DNA from: Rhodopseudomonas palustris
GTDB taxonomy: Bacteria; Pseudomonadota; Alphaproteobacteria; Rhizobiales; Xanthobacteraceae
NCBI RefSeq assembly: GCF_003226555.1
Contig: NZ_QKQS01000026.1
Span: 2,809-55,793, forward strand
Length of the DNA stretch: 52,985 nt
Reading direction: 5' to 3'
The position numbers and the translations under genes are program-made. Shown here piece by piece: positions 15,232 to 23,689 of this stretch. Numbering within the stretch: the stretch's first letter is position 1; every line of letters starts with the position of its first letter. Under the pieces are notes generated by a model. It made no database searches. It was not told the origin of the DNA and saw nothing but the letters and a program-made list of their open reading frames with translations.

Positions 15232-18111
15232 TCAGCTCGCCGCCGCCAGACGCTGTTCTTCGGTCAGCAGTCTCATCGCCGCGTCCGCATCCATCGGTTC
15301 GCCGAAGGCGAAGCCCTGGGCGTATTCGCAGCCGAGCTGGTACAGCTCCACCGCGTCCGAGTCCGTCTCGGCGCCTTCCGCCACCACGTCCATGCCGAGA
15401 TCGTGCGCCAGCGCGATGATCGACTTCAGGATCACCGGGCGGGTGCCGCGGCTGGTGGTGCGGACGAACGACTGGTCGATCTTGATGGTGTCGAACGGGA
15501 AGCGCTGCAGATAACTCAGCGACGAATGCCCGGTGCCGAAATCGTCCAGCGACAGCCCGACGCCGAGCTCGCGGATCCGCTGCAGCATCTGGGCTGCGTG
15601 CTCCGGATTCTCCATCACCAGCGACTCGGTGAGTTCGAGCTTCAGCGTGCCGCGCGCCACCGACGAGCGCGACGTCACGGTGCGGATGTCGTGCAGCAGG
15701 TCGTGGCGCAGCAGCTGCCGCGACGACACGTTGACGGATGCGAACAGCGGCTCGCGGGCGCGCATCGCACGCTGCCAGATCGAGAGCTGCTTGGCGGTCT
15801 GGTCGAGCACGAAGGTGCCGAGCTCGACGATCAGCCCGATCTCCTCGGCGATCGAGATGAACTCGCTCGGCGACATCCGGCCGAGCTTGGGATGATCCCA
15901 GCGTGCCAGCGCCTCGAACCCGGCGATCGAGCGGTCTTCCAGTCGCACGATCGGCTGGTACAGGATGGTGATTTCCTGGCGTTCGATCGCCCGGCGTAGT
16001 TCGGATTCCAGCGTCAGCCGGTCGGATTTGCGCGCCCGCATCGCCGGCTTGTAGACGTCGATGCGGTCGCCGCCGATCCGCTTCGAATGATACATCGCCA
16101 GCTCGGCGTCCTTGATGATCTCGTCGGACAGCTGGGTCTGCGGGTCGCTCAAAGCGAGGCCGATTGACGCGGTGAGGAAGATCTCGCGGTCGTTGAACGC
16201 GATCGGCGCCTTGATGGTCTTGCGGATGGTCTCGGCGAAGGCGGTGATCTTGGCCGGGTCCTGCTCCGACATCAGGATCAGGCCGAACTGATCGCCGGCG
16301 ATCCGCGCCAGCGTGTCCTGCGGCTTGAGGATGCGGCTCAGCCGGCGCGCCAGCGTCAGCAGGATGGAGTCGCCGACCGCAATCCCGACCGAGTCGTTGA
16401 CCTGCTTGAAGCGGTCGAGGTCGATCACCATCAGGGTCGGTCGCAGCGTCGGCATGGTCTTGGCGAAATTCGCCACCGCGCCGAGCCGGTCGATGAACAG
16501 CTTGCGGTTGGGCAGGCCGGTGAGGTTGTCGTGCACGCTGTCGTGCAGCATCCGCTCTTCGGCGTTCTTGATCTCGGTGACGTCGGTCAGAGTCCCGACC
16601 ACCCGGGTGACTTCGCCGTCGGTGCCGACGACCGGGCGCGCCTTCAGCGAGAACCACATGAAGTGGCCGTCCGGGGTGCGCAGCCGGAAGTCCTGGGTCA
16701 GGCGGCCGCGGCGCTGGTCGAGCACCGAATCCAGTGCAGCGCGGAAGCGGTCCTGATCGAGCGGGTGCAGCACTTCCAGCCAGCTCGCCGCCGAGCCTTC
16801 GAGCGCGCCGCGCTTGAGGCCGAGCAGGGCTTCGGTCTCGGGGCTGGTGAACACCTTGTCGGCCGAGACGTCCCAATCCCAGATCAGGTCGCCTGAGCCG
16901 ATCAGTGCCAGCGCCCGGCGCTCGACGTCGGAGATCACCCCGCCCGCGGCGCCGCCGCCGGCAAACGCGTGCTGCATCACGGTGAATCCGATCAGCATCA
17001 CGATCAGCACCAGACCGCCGAGCAGCGCCGGGCCGACGATGTCGTTGGTGACGGCGCCGGCGACCGCCATGCCGGATGCCACCACCCAGACCACCAGCAG
17101 GAACCAGGTCGGGATCAGCAGCACCGCGCGGTCGAAGCCGTGGGTCGACAGATAGACGATCAGCGCGAAGCCCGCGAACGCGATCAGCACCAGCGAAATG
17201 CGCGCGATGCCGGACGCCACCGCAGGGTCGAACAGCGCAAGTCCGACCAGCGAACCGAGGAAGGCGAGCCAGCCCAGCGTGATGTGCGAATAGCGCACGT
17301 GCCAGCGGCTGAGATTGAGATAGGCGAACAGGAACACCAACAGGGTCGCGGCGAGGATCGCCTCGCCGGAGGCGCGCCACACCCGTTCGGCGCCGGACGA
17401 CATGTCCAGCACCTTGCCCCAGAAGCCGAAATCGATGCCGATATAGACCAGCACGGCCCAGGCCAGCGCCGCGGCGGCCGGGAACATGATGCTGCCCTTC
17501 ACCACGAACAGGATCGTCAGCACCAGCGCCAGCAGGCCGGAGATGCCGATCACGATGCCCTGGTACAGGGTGAACGAGTTGACCTTGTCCTTGTAGGCCT
17601 CCGGCTCCCACAGATAGAGCTGCGGCAGCTTGTCGGTGCGCAGTTCGGCCACGAAGGTGATCACCGAGCCGGGATCGAGCGTGACGCGGAAGATGTCTGC
17701 GGTCGGGCCTTCCTGCCGCTCGGGGCGGTCGCCGGTCGACGGCGTGATGGTGGCGATCCGCGACATGCCGAGGTCGGGCCACAGCAGTCCGGAGCCGACC
17801 ATGCGGTAGTGCGGCGCCACGATCAGACGATCGAGCTGATCGTCAGAGTTGTTAGCGAGCGCAAACACAACCCAATTCTGGCCGCCTTCGCGGGCGCGAA
17901 CCTCGACGCGGCGGACGATGCCGTCATTGCCGGGCGCGGTGGAAATCTGAATCCGGTCGTTGTCGCTGTGCAGATGCTCGAGCACACCGGTGAGGTCGAT
18001 CGCCGGTGCGTCGCTTCGAACGCTGACGGCATCGAGGGCGTGGGCTTGCGGGGCAGCCGCAACCATCATCACGCCCAGCGCCAGCAGCGCGAGGCATCTG
18101 ATCAGACGCAA
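15232..18111 (-). CDS. Membrane-bound PAS-GGDEF-EAL protein, probable c-di-GMP phosphodiesterase
   Basis: A 959-residue signalling protein. Order: signal peptide (1-25), a periplasmic region to about 180, about seven membrane helices to roughly 385, a PAS domain (about 395-520), a GGDEF domain (about 530-690) and an EAL domain (about 700-955). The GGDEF site reads AGDQF instead of GGDEF, which should abolish cyclase activity. The EAL domain keeps its motifs: FEALARW, KLELTES, LDDFGTGHSSL, TIKIDQSFV and VVAEGAET. So it most likely degrades c-di-GMP, with the GGDEF part as a possible GTP sensor. The periplasmic-plus-seven-helix input resembles 7TMR-DISM sensors, but the ligand is unknown. Confidence 0.9.
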   Translation of the reverse strand: MRLIRCLALLALGVMMVAAAPQAHALDAVSVRSDAPAIDLTGVLEHLHSDNDRIQISTAPGNDGIVRRVEVRAREGGQNWVVFALANNSDDQLDRLIVAPHYRMVGSGLLWPDLGMSRIATITPSTGDRPERQEGPTADIFRVTLDPGSVITFVAELRTDKLPQLYLWEPEAYKDKVNSFTLYQGIVIGISGLLALVLTILFVVKGSIMFPAAAALAWAVLVYIGIDFGFWGKVLDMSSGAERVWRASGEAILAATLLVFLFAYLNLSRWHVRYSHITLGWLAFLGSLVGLALFDPAVASGIARISLVLIAFAGFALIVYLSTHGFDRAVLLIPTWFLLVVWVVASGMAVAGAVTNDIVGPALLGGLVLIVMLIGFTVMQHAFAGGGAAGGVISDVERRALALIGSGDLIWDWDVSADKVFTSPETEALLGLKRGALEGSAASWLEVLHPLDQDRFRAALDSVLDQRRGRLTQDFRLRTPDGHFMWFSLKARPVVGTDGEVTRVVGTLTDVTEIKNAEERMLHDSVHDNLTGLPNRKLFIDRLGAVANFAKTMPTLRPTLMVIDLDRFKQVNDSVGIAVGDSILLTLARRLSRILKPQDTLARIAGDQFGLILMSEQDPAKITAFAETIRKTIKAPIAFNDREIFLTASIGLALSDPQTQLSDEIIKDAELAMYHSKRIGGDRIDVYKPAMRARKSDRLTLESELRRAIERQEITILYQPIVRLEDRSIAGFEALARWDHPKLGRMSPSEFISIAEEIGLIVELGTFVLDQTAKQLSIWQRAMRAREPLFASVNVSSRQLLRHDLLHDIRTVTSRSSVARGTLKLELTESLVMENPEHAAQMLQRIRELGVGLSLDDFGTGHSSLSYLQRFPFDTIKIDQSFVRTTSRGTRPVILKSIIALAHDLGMDVVAEGAETDSDAVELYQLGCEYAQGFAFGEPMDADAAMRLLTEEQRLAAAS

Positions 18112-18232
18112 GTCGGTTCTCCGCGTTCACACCGGGGCGAACGGCGCGGCCCCGCGCACCGTGAGCAACCGATAGATGACATGAAAGCGAGTGGAAACAT
18201 AGACTTTACAGCGAGCCCGGGAGTTGCCCTAC

Positions 18233-19231
18233 TCACACGGTCAACACAATTTTGCCAATATGCTGGCTGGTTTCCATTCGCCGATGGGCATCGGCGGCCT
18301 CGCGTAGCGCGAAGGTGCCGTCGATCAGCGGCTTGATCTTGCCCTGGGCGAGCAGCGGCATCACTTTGGCTTCGATCGCAGCGACCATCGCGGCCTTGTC
18401 GGCGTTGGAGCGGGGCCGCAGCGTCGAACCGGTGTGATGCAGCCGCTTGATCATCAGCTTGACGAAGTTGACGTTGGCCTTGGCGCCGCCGAGAAACGCG
18501 ATCTGGACGATGCGGCCATCCATCGCGGCGGCGTCGTAGTTGCGCTCGATGTAATCGCCGCCGACCATATCGAGGATCACTTCGACGCCGTTGCCGCCGG
18601 TCGCTTCCTTGACGGCGGCGACGAAGTCCTCGGTCTTGTAATTAATGGCGCGACTGGCGCCGAGCTTCAGGCAGGCGTCGGCCTTGTCCTGCGAGCCGAC
18701 GGTGGTGATCACTTTCGATCCGAGCGCGACCGCGAGTTGGATCGCCATCGTACCAATCCCGGACGAGCCGCCGTGTACCAAAAGGGTTTCGCCAGGCTGC
18801 AAGCCGCCGCGCTCGAACACGTTGTGCCACACCGTCATCAGCGTTTCCGGCGTGGCGCCGGCTTCGGTCATCGAGAACGCCGCCGGCACTTTCATCGCTT
18901 GGCCGTCCTGGGCGATGCAATATTCCGCGTAGCCGCCGCCTGCCACCAGCGACATCACCTTGTCGCCGAGCTTGTGCCGGGTGACGCCGTCGCCGAGCGC
19001 CACCACTTCGCCGGCAATTTCCAGCCCCGGCAGATCGCTGGCACCGGGCGGCGGCGGGTAACTGCCGGAGCGCTGTGCCACGTCGGGACGGTTGACGCCC
19101 GCGGCGGCGACCTTGACCAGGATCTCACCTGGACCCGGCTGCGGCACCGCACGCGTCTCGGGCAGCAGGACTTCGGGGCCGCCGGGCTTGCTGATCCCGA
19201 CCACGGTCATTTGCGAAGGGATCGGTTCCAT
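18233..19231 (-). CDS. NAD(P)H:quinone oxidoreductase, PIG3 family
   Basis: A 332-residue zinc-independent medium-chain reductase. The catalytic fold begins with ITKPGG-like ISKPGGPEVLL, then AAGVNRPDVAQRSGSYPPPPG, the diagnostic PIG3 region, and the nucleotide-binding LVHGGSSGIGTMAIQLA (about residue 150). It should reduce quinones with NADPH. The ATG at 19231 follows AAGGA at seven bases and starts the family-like sequence (MEPIPSQMTVVG); an upstream in-frame start adds 27 unlikely residues. It is divergent from the DUF1192 gene, a neighbourhood seen widely in Rhizobiales. Confidence 0.92.
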   Translation of the reverse strand: MEPIPSQMTVVGISKPGGPEVLLPETRAVPQPGPGEILVKVAAAGVNRPDVAQRSGSYPPPPGASDLPGLEIAGEVVALGDGVTRHKLGDKVMSLVAGGGYAEYCIAQDGQAMKVPAAFSMTEAGATPETLMTVWHNVFERGGLQPGETLLVHGGSSGIGTMAIQLAVALGSKVITTVGSQDKADACLKLGASRAINYKTEDFVAAVKEATGGNGVEVILDMVGGDYIERNYDAAAMDGRIVQIAFLGGAKANVNFVKLMIKRLHHTGSTLRPRSNADKAAMVAAIEAKVMPLLAQGKIKPLIDGTFALREAADAHRRMETSQHIGKIVLTV

Positions 19232-19344
19232 GGTTTTTCCTTGGCTGGCGAGGCGGGTGGGTGTCATCTGGCGGAGCAGGCTGTGATTAGACAGCCGGAG
19301 GGCGGCTGGCAACCGCAGCGGATCACGAAGCGGCGAGGGACGAC

Positions 19345-19536
19345 ATGGCGATCGAGGACGACGACAAGCCGAAGACCAAGACCAGCCACGACATCGGGCA
19401 GGATTTGTCGCTCTTGTCGGTCGAAGAACTCAGCGGGCGGATCGCGCTGCTGCAGGCCGAGATCGCCCGGCTCGAGACCGCGCTGAAGATGAAGCGCGCG
19501 ACCCGCGAAGCAGCGGATCGCATCTTCAAATCATGA
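19345..19536 (+). CDS. DUF1192 domain protein
   Basis: A 63-residue protein with the DUF1192 core LSLLSVEELSGRIALLQAEI followed by a short helix RLETALKMKRATREAADRIF. It is acidic at the N-terminus and predicted as a coiled-coil hairpin. Function is unknown. Its place upstream of rcdA is conserved in alphaproteobacteria, but here a terminator-bearing small-RNA candidate separates the two, so co-transcription is doubtful. Confidence 0.88.
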   Translation: MAIEDDDKPKTKTSHDIGQDLSLLSVEELSGRIALLQAEIARLETALKMKRATREAADRIFKS

Positions 19537-19610
19537 ACGAAAAGTTGATAGCAGGCGTGAAGTTGTCTCATGCTGGGACAATCTGCGCCGGCCGCGTCAT
19601 GGCAAACAGA

Positions 19611-19636
19611 GCGTAAACAAATTCGCTTGTTTACGC
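19611..19636. repeat. Perfect 10-bp inverted repeat after the DUF1192 gene
   Basis: GCGTAAACAA at 19611-19620 is mirrored by TTGTTTACGC at 19627-19636 around six bases. No T-run follows, so it is not a classical terminator. It might be an operator for whatever starts downstream, since the small-RNA candidate begins about 30 bases later. Confidence 0.55.
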
Positions 19637-19663
19637 CCGATTAAGCTTTCCGGCTTATTACTG

Positions 19664-19760
19664 TGGATGTCCATCTTTGGACCGAGTGGCTCCTGTCCAC
19701 TCTGTTTTGACGCCTCCCTGTTATCAACTTAAAAGCCGCCGGAAACGGCGGCTCTTTTTT
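19664..19760 (+). ncRNA. Candidate small RNA, second CCUCCCU-type locus
   Basis: This stretch lies between DUF1192 and rcdA. It has a hairpin GAGTGG-CTCCTGT-CCACTC (19684-19702) that displays CUCCU in its loop, a U-rich linker, CCTCCCTG, then ATCAACTT and a strong terminator. The order hairpin with UCCU loop, CCUCCCU, ACUU, terminator repeats that at 3775-3861, although the stems differ in sequence. No promoter is convincing; the 5' end is a guess. It could instead be a terminated leader of rcdA, since it lies upstream of that gene on the same strand. Confidence 0.5.
19734..19760 (+). terminator. Rho-independent terminator upstream of rcdA
   Basis: AGCCGCC at 19734-19740 pairs with GGCGGCT at 19747-19753 over a GGAAAC loop, followed by C and six T. 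It ends a rightward transcript about 195 bases before the rcdA start. Confidence 0.9.
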
Positions 19761-19955
19761 GGCCTCGGGATCGTCCGCAGTGCCGGCGTCACGCTTTGGT
19801 CATTGACCGCCACAATGCTGTCTCTGAAGCTGCGTTAACCTTTGCGCGCGGGTCCGCTGGACTCCGGGCGAGGGCGGCGTAATGATTTGTTCATCATAAG
19901 CCGGTGCGCAGCTTCGCGAGCCGGCAGAAGTACTCGGTAGTGTGAGGCGTTGATC

Positions 19956-20465
19956 ATGTCTGATGTCGCGCAGGGCGAAGCCGCCTTGGTGGTGCTCAGC
20001 GAGCGGCTGACCAGTTCGGCCGCTTTCACGGCCCTGTTTCGGGAGGGGATGGACCTGGTCGAGGAGACCGCCGCCTATCTCGACGGCAATGGCCGCGCCG
20101 AGGCCAAGCTGCTCGATCGGGCCGTGAGCCTCACCTACGCCACCGAGAGCATGCGCCTGACCACCAGGCTGATGCAGCTCGCGTCTTGGTTGCTGCTGCA
20201 CCGGGCGGTCAAGGAAGGCGAAATGACGCTGATCCAGGCCAACCGGGAAAAGACCAAGGTGAAGCTGTCCGCCGCCGATCCCGGCGCGCCGGACGTGCTG
20301 GAACGCTTGCCGGAACAACTGCAGTCGCTGATCGCGCGGTCGATGAACCTGCAAAGCCGGATCCGCCGGCTGGATTCCAGCATGCACACCCCGCCGGAAC
20401 CGATTGCGGTCGGCAATCCGCTGGTCTCCCAGCTCAATATGCTGAAGGCGGCGTTCGAAAACTGA
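19956..20465 (+). CDS. rcdA: RcdA homologue (DUF1465), ClpXP adaptor
   Basis: A 169-residue helical protein. In Caulobacter, RcdA binds CpdR-primed ClpXP and delivers cargo such as CtrA through PopA. Highly characteristic are FTALFREGMDLVEETAAYLD (residues 23-42) and the run YATESMRLTTRLMQLASWLL, followed by KEGEMTLIQANREKTKVKL. The C-terminal tail with NPLVSQLNMLKAAFE is variable in the family. ATG at 19956 follows GAGG at nine bases. Together with cpdR at 5135 it gives this window two of the ClpXP adaptor components. Confidence 0.9.
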   Translation: MSDVAQGEAALVVLSERLTSSAAFTALFREGMDLVEETAAYLDGNGRAEAKLLDRAVSLTYATESMRLTTRLMQLASWLLLHRAVKEGEMTLIQANREKTKVKLSAADPGAPDVLERLPEQLQSLIARSMNLQSRIRRLDSSMHTPPEPIAVGNPLVSQLNMLKAAFEN

Positions 20466-20495
20466 CGCCGCTGCGCCCGTTTCGGTTGGTCTCAA

Positions 20496-20527
20496 GTCGC
20501 TATGGCCGGGCTCGTCCCGGCCATTGG
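20496..20527. repeat. Partial family D palindromic repeat
   Basis: GTCGCTATGGCCGGGCTCGT followed by CCCGGCCATTGG is a single, degraded module of the family found at 11539-11628. The facing module is not recognisable. It lies between rcdA and rpmE. Confidence 0.55.
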
Positions 20528-20595
20528 CGTTTTGAACGCCGGCACGGCTCGATTCCCTCGTCCCGAAGTCCAGTGGCGGCCCGATCCGCCAACGC

Positions 20596-20622
20596 AAAAC
20601 GCCCCGCGCGAGCAGGGCGTTT
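20596..20622 (-). terminator. Terminator of rpmE
   Basis: Read leftward, AAACGCCC (20622-20615) pairs with GGGCGTTT (20604-20597) and runs into TTTT. It lies 55 bases past the rpmE stop. Confidence 0.75.
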
Positions 20623-20676
20623 GTCGTATTGGGCCTTGAAGAAGCGGCGAGCAGCCGGGCAAAGCCGGCGGCCGGC

Positions 20677-20904
20677 TCAATCCTTCTTGAGGAAGCCCGA
20701 GAACTTCTTCTGGAAGCGCGACACGCGACCGCCGCGGTCCAGCACCTGCTGGGTGCCGCCGGTCCAGGCCGGATGCGACTTCGGGTCGATGTCGAGGTTC
20801 AGCTTGTCGCCTTCCTTGCCCCAGGTCGACCGCGTCTGGTACTCGGTCCCGTCGGTCATGACGACGGTAATGGTATGATAGTCCGGGTGAATCTCGGTCT
20901 TCAT
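20677..20904 (-). CDS. rpmE: 50S ribosomal protein L31, zinc-free type
   Basis: A 75-residue large-subunit protein. [20 protein letters not shown] and the ending [14 protein letters not shown] are standard L31. The ATG at 20904 gives the family start; a longer reading frame upstream is not L31-like. The E. coli form has CxC and CxxC zinc ligands, but here every Cys is replaced ([18 protein letters not shown]), so it is a C-minus variant that binds no zinc. It is divergent from the ABC exporter. Confidence 0.95.
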   Translation of the reverse strand: MKTEIHPDYHTITVVMTDGTEYQTRSTWGKEGDKLNLDIDPKSHPAWTGGTQQVLDRGGRVSRFQKKFSGFLKKD

Positions 20905-21100
20905 GGGTGATCCCTTGCGCTCGCCGGCGCCTGCATCGCGATGATTTCGGGCGAATTTGCCGGCTCTATATCCCAGCCACGCCGCCTGCACAAGGCACCG
21001 CACACGATCTGGTGACCGGGGTGTACCGGATTTGCCACCCGCGGCGATTGCGGCCTATGTGATGCCGGCTGAAGCGTCACCATCGATTTGGCAGTTTCGA

Positions 21101-23005
21101 ATGACATCACCGAACAAACCGCAGAGCTCCAACTCCGACGCGTCGGCGATCACTCTGTCGCTGGATGCGATCGCAGCGACCGAAAACGTCGGTCCGCGCA
21201 CCGGTACATTGCGAGCCGATGCCGATCCGAGCCAGGTCGAGGAGGTGGCCGCGGTCGCCAAGCGCAGCCGGTTGAGGCCGCTGCTGGCGCTGATGCCTTA
21301 CGTGGCACGCTATCGCGGCCGCGCGACGCTGGCGCTGATCGCGCTGATCGCTGCTGCCGTGACGACGCTGGTAGTGCCGGTCGCTGTGCGACGGCTGATC
21401 GATTTCGGCTTCAGCGCCGAAGGTGTCGCGCTGATCAACAGCTACTTCACCGTGATGCTCGGCGTCGTCGCTGTGCTCGCGATCGCCAGTGCGGCGCGCT
21501 ATTATTTGGTCATGACGATCGGCGAGCGGATCGTCGCCGACGTCCGCCGCGACGTGTTTCGGCACCTGACCGCGCTGTCGCCGGCATTCTTCGATTCTGC
21601 GCGCAGCGGCGAATTGATCTCGCGGCTGACGGCCGATACCACGCAGATTAAATCCGCCGTCGGCGCTTCGGTGTCGATCGCACTGCGCAACATGCTGCTG
21701 TTCGTCGGCGCGATCGCGATGATGGTGGTTTCGAGCCCGCGCCTGTCCGGCTTCGTGCTGGCGGCGATTCCGCTGATTGTGATCCCGCTGGTGGCGTTCG
21801 GGCGCTGGGTGCGCCGGCTGTCGCGCAACGCGCAGGACACCCTGGCCGATGCTTCCGCCTATGCTTCGGAGCTGGTCGGCGCGATCCGCACCGTGCAGGC
21901 CTATACCAACGAGCGCGTCGCCAATGCGCGGTTCGGTGGTGCCGTCGAGCAATCCTACGACGCGGCGCGCAGTTCCACCGCGGCGCGGGCGCTGCTCACC
22001 GCGATCATTATCTTCATCGTGTTCGCCAGCGTGGTGGCGATCCTGTGGGTCGGCTCGCACGATGTCGCCACCGGCATCATGACGCCGGGCCGGCTCGGTC
22101 AGTTCATTCTGTACGCGGTGTTTGCGGCCTCCAGTCTCGGCCAGCTCAGCGAGGTGTGGGGCGAAGTGTCGGCGGCCTCGGGCGCCGCGGAACGGCTGTT
22201 CGAGATTCTGCGCGTGAAGCCTCAGATCGCCGCGCCGGCGCAACCGAAGGCGCTGCCGATGCCGGTGCGCGGCGAGGTGGTGTTCGACAATGTCTGCTTC
22301 TCCTATCCGACCCGTCCGGACTTCCGGGCGCTGGACGGGCTGTCGCTGACCATCCGGGCCGGCGAGAAAGTGGCGATCGTCGGCCCCTCGGGCGCCGGCA
22401 AGAGCACGCTGTTTCATCTGTTGTTGCGGTTCTACGACCCGATCTCCGGGACGGTCTCGCTCGACGGCGTCGCCATCAATTCCGCCGATCCGCAGGCGGT
22501 GCGTGAGCGGATCGCGCTGGTGCCGCAGGACTCGGTGGTGTTCGCTGCGACCGCGCGTGACAACATCCGGTTCGGTCGTGACGACGCGATCGAGCTCGAT
22601 GTCGAGCGGGCCGCTCAGCAGGCCCATGCCACCGAATTCATCTCACGCCTGCCGGAAGGCTTCGACACCATGCTCGGCGAGCGGGGCGTGACGCTGTCCG
22701 GCGGCCAGCGCCAGCGGATCGCCATCGCCCGCGCGATCCTGCGCGACGCGCCGCTGTTGCTGCTCGACGAGGCAACCTCCTCGCTCGATGCCGAAAGCGA
22801 AGTGCTGGTGCAGACCGCCCTGCAGCAGTTGATGCGCGATCGCACCACGCTGGTGATCGCCCATCGCCTTGCCACCGTGCTGTCGTGCGACCGCATCGTG
22901 GTGATGGAGCACGGCCGCATCGTCGAACAGGGCACCCACGCCCAACTCGTCGCCCGCGGCGGCCTCTACGCCCGTCTCGCCAAGCTGCAGTTCGAGGCGG
23001 CGTAG
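21101..23005 (+). CDS. ABC transporter, fused permease-ATPase (exporter type)
   Basis: A 634-residue half-transporter that should work as a homodimer. After a 65-residue soluble lead, six membrane helices span about 75-360 with the typical ALSPAFFDSARSGELISRL coupling region. The ATPase has Walker A GPSGAGKST (about 428), LSGGQRQ (about 532), Walker B LLLLDEATS (about 552) and the H-loop IAHRLATV. It is like MsbA and the rhizobial exporters of lipids or peptides. The start at 21101 (MTSPNKPQ) is chosen because earlier codons give no family match. Substrate unknown. Confidence 0.93.
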   Translation: MTSPNKPQSSNSDASAITLSLDAIAATENVGPRTGTLRADADPSQVEEVAAVAKRSRLRPLLALMPYVARYRGRATLALIALIAAAVTTLVVPVAVRRLIDFGFSAEGVALINSYFTVMLGVVAVLAIASAARYYLVMTIGERIVADVRRDVFRHLTALSPAFFDSARSGELISRLTADTTQIKSAVGASVSIALRNMLLFVGAIAMMVVSSPRLSGFVLAAIPLIVIPLVAFGRWVRRLSRNAQDTLADASAYASELVGAIRTVQAYTNERVANARFGGAVEQSYDAARSSTAARALLTAIIIFIVFASVVAILWVGSHDVATGIMTPGRLGQFILYAVFAASSLGQLSEVWGEVSAASGAAERLFEILRVKPQIAAPAQPKALPMPVRGEVVFDNVCFSYPTRPDFRALDGLSLTIRAGEKVAIVGPSGAGKSTLFHLLLRFYDPISGTVSLDGVAINSADPQAVRERIALVPQDSVVFAATARDNIRFGRDDAIELDVERAAQQAHATEFISRLPEGFDTMLGERGVTLSGGQRQRIAIARAILRDAPLLLLDEATSSLDAESEVLVQTALQQLMRDRTTLVIAHRLATVLSCDRIVVMEHGRIVEQGTHAQLVARGGLYARLAKLQFEAA

Positions 23006-23034
23006 GGTAACGTATTTTGTGGGCCACAAGGCAA

Positions 23035-23688
23035 ATGGAACCTGCGTGGCGGTTCTCCAAATCTTTTTCTGGTTATCTAAACTCCTCGCAATTCGTTTTC
23101 GGCTTCTCAGTGACACAAGTCCCCATCGAGCTCGATGCTATACTGCAAGAGATAGATCGGGCTTTGTCGGCTCGACTGTATTATTTGGCCATCGCCGTCT
23201 CGCTTTCCATTCCTGATATCTGCGCTTGCTTAGAATGTGATGCATCTAAGCCGATCTGGGCAACCCCAGAGAAGTATGTGTCGTGGTGCGAAAGAAATTT
23301 GGAAGGCAGATTCCGGAATGTAGCTGCAGTCGATCTTTTTAGGCTACGCGGCGGGGTTCTGCATCAAGGGCACTTTCACCATCCTAAATCGCGATTTGAT
23401 CGGGTTATGTTCATTGGTCCCGAGTCAACGATCAAGATGCACGACGTCGTCATCGAGGTTGCTGCCGGGGTCGAATTTGGCGGAATTTCCGCGGCAAGTT
23501 TGAAGCTGGAGGGACGATTACTTCAGCTTGACGTGGTCGCCTTCTGCGAGACTATCCGAGATGCAGCGCGCGATTGGATCATTTCTAATGTTAATGATAA
23601 GAATGTAGCCGCAAATCTGAAAAATCTTGTCCGTTACAGGCCGAACGGCTTTCCACCGTTCTCAGTGGGCGTCCCAACCATAGCTTAG
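23035..23688 (+). CDS. Unknown protein with HEPN-like Rx4H motif, low GC
   Basis: About 217 residues from the ATG at 23035; a GTG at 23110 giving 192 residues is also possible, because the first 25 residues look non-conserved. The core is helical, with IELDAILQEIDRALSARLYY and SLSIPDICACLE. Then VDLFRLRGGVLHQGHFHHP contains R105-x4-H110, in the LRxxxLHxG setting seen in many HEPN-fold proteins, some of which are ribonucleases. Base composition drops sharply compared with the ABC gene before it, and codons such as TTA, ATA and AAT are frequent, which suggests recent acquisition. No partner nucleotidyltransferase is adjacent. Confidence 0.65.
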   Translation: MEPAWRFSKSFSGYLNSSQFVFGFSVTQVPIELDAILQEIDRALSARLYYLAIAVSLSIPDICACLECDASKPIWATPEKYVSWCERNLEGRFRNVAAVDLFRLRGGVLHQGHFHHPKSRFDRVMFIGPESTIKMHDVVIEVAAGVEFGGISAASLKLEGRLLQLDVVAFCETIRDAARDWIISNVNDKNVAANLKNLVRYRPNGFPPFSVGVPTIA

Positions 23689-23689
23689 C

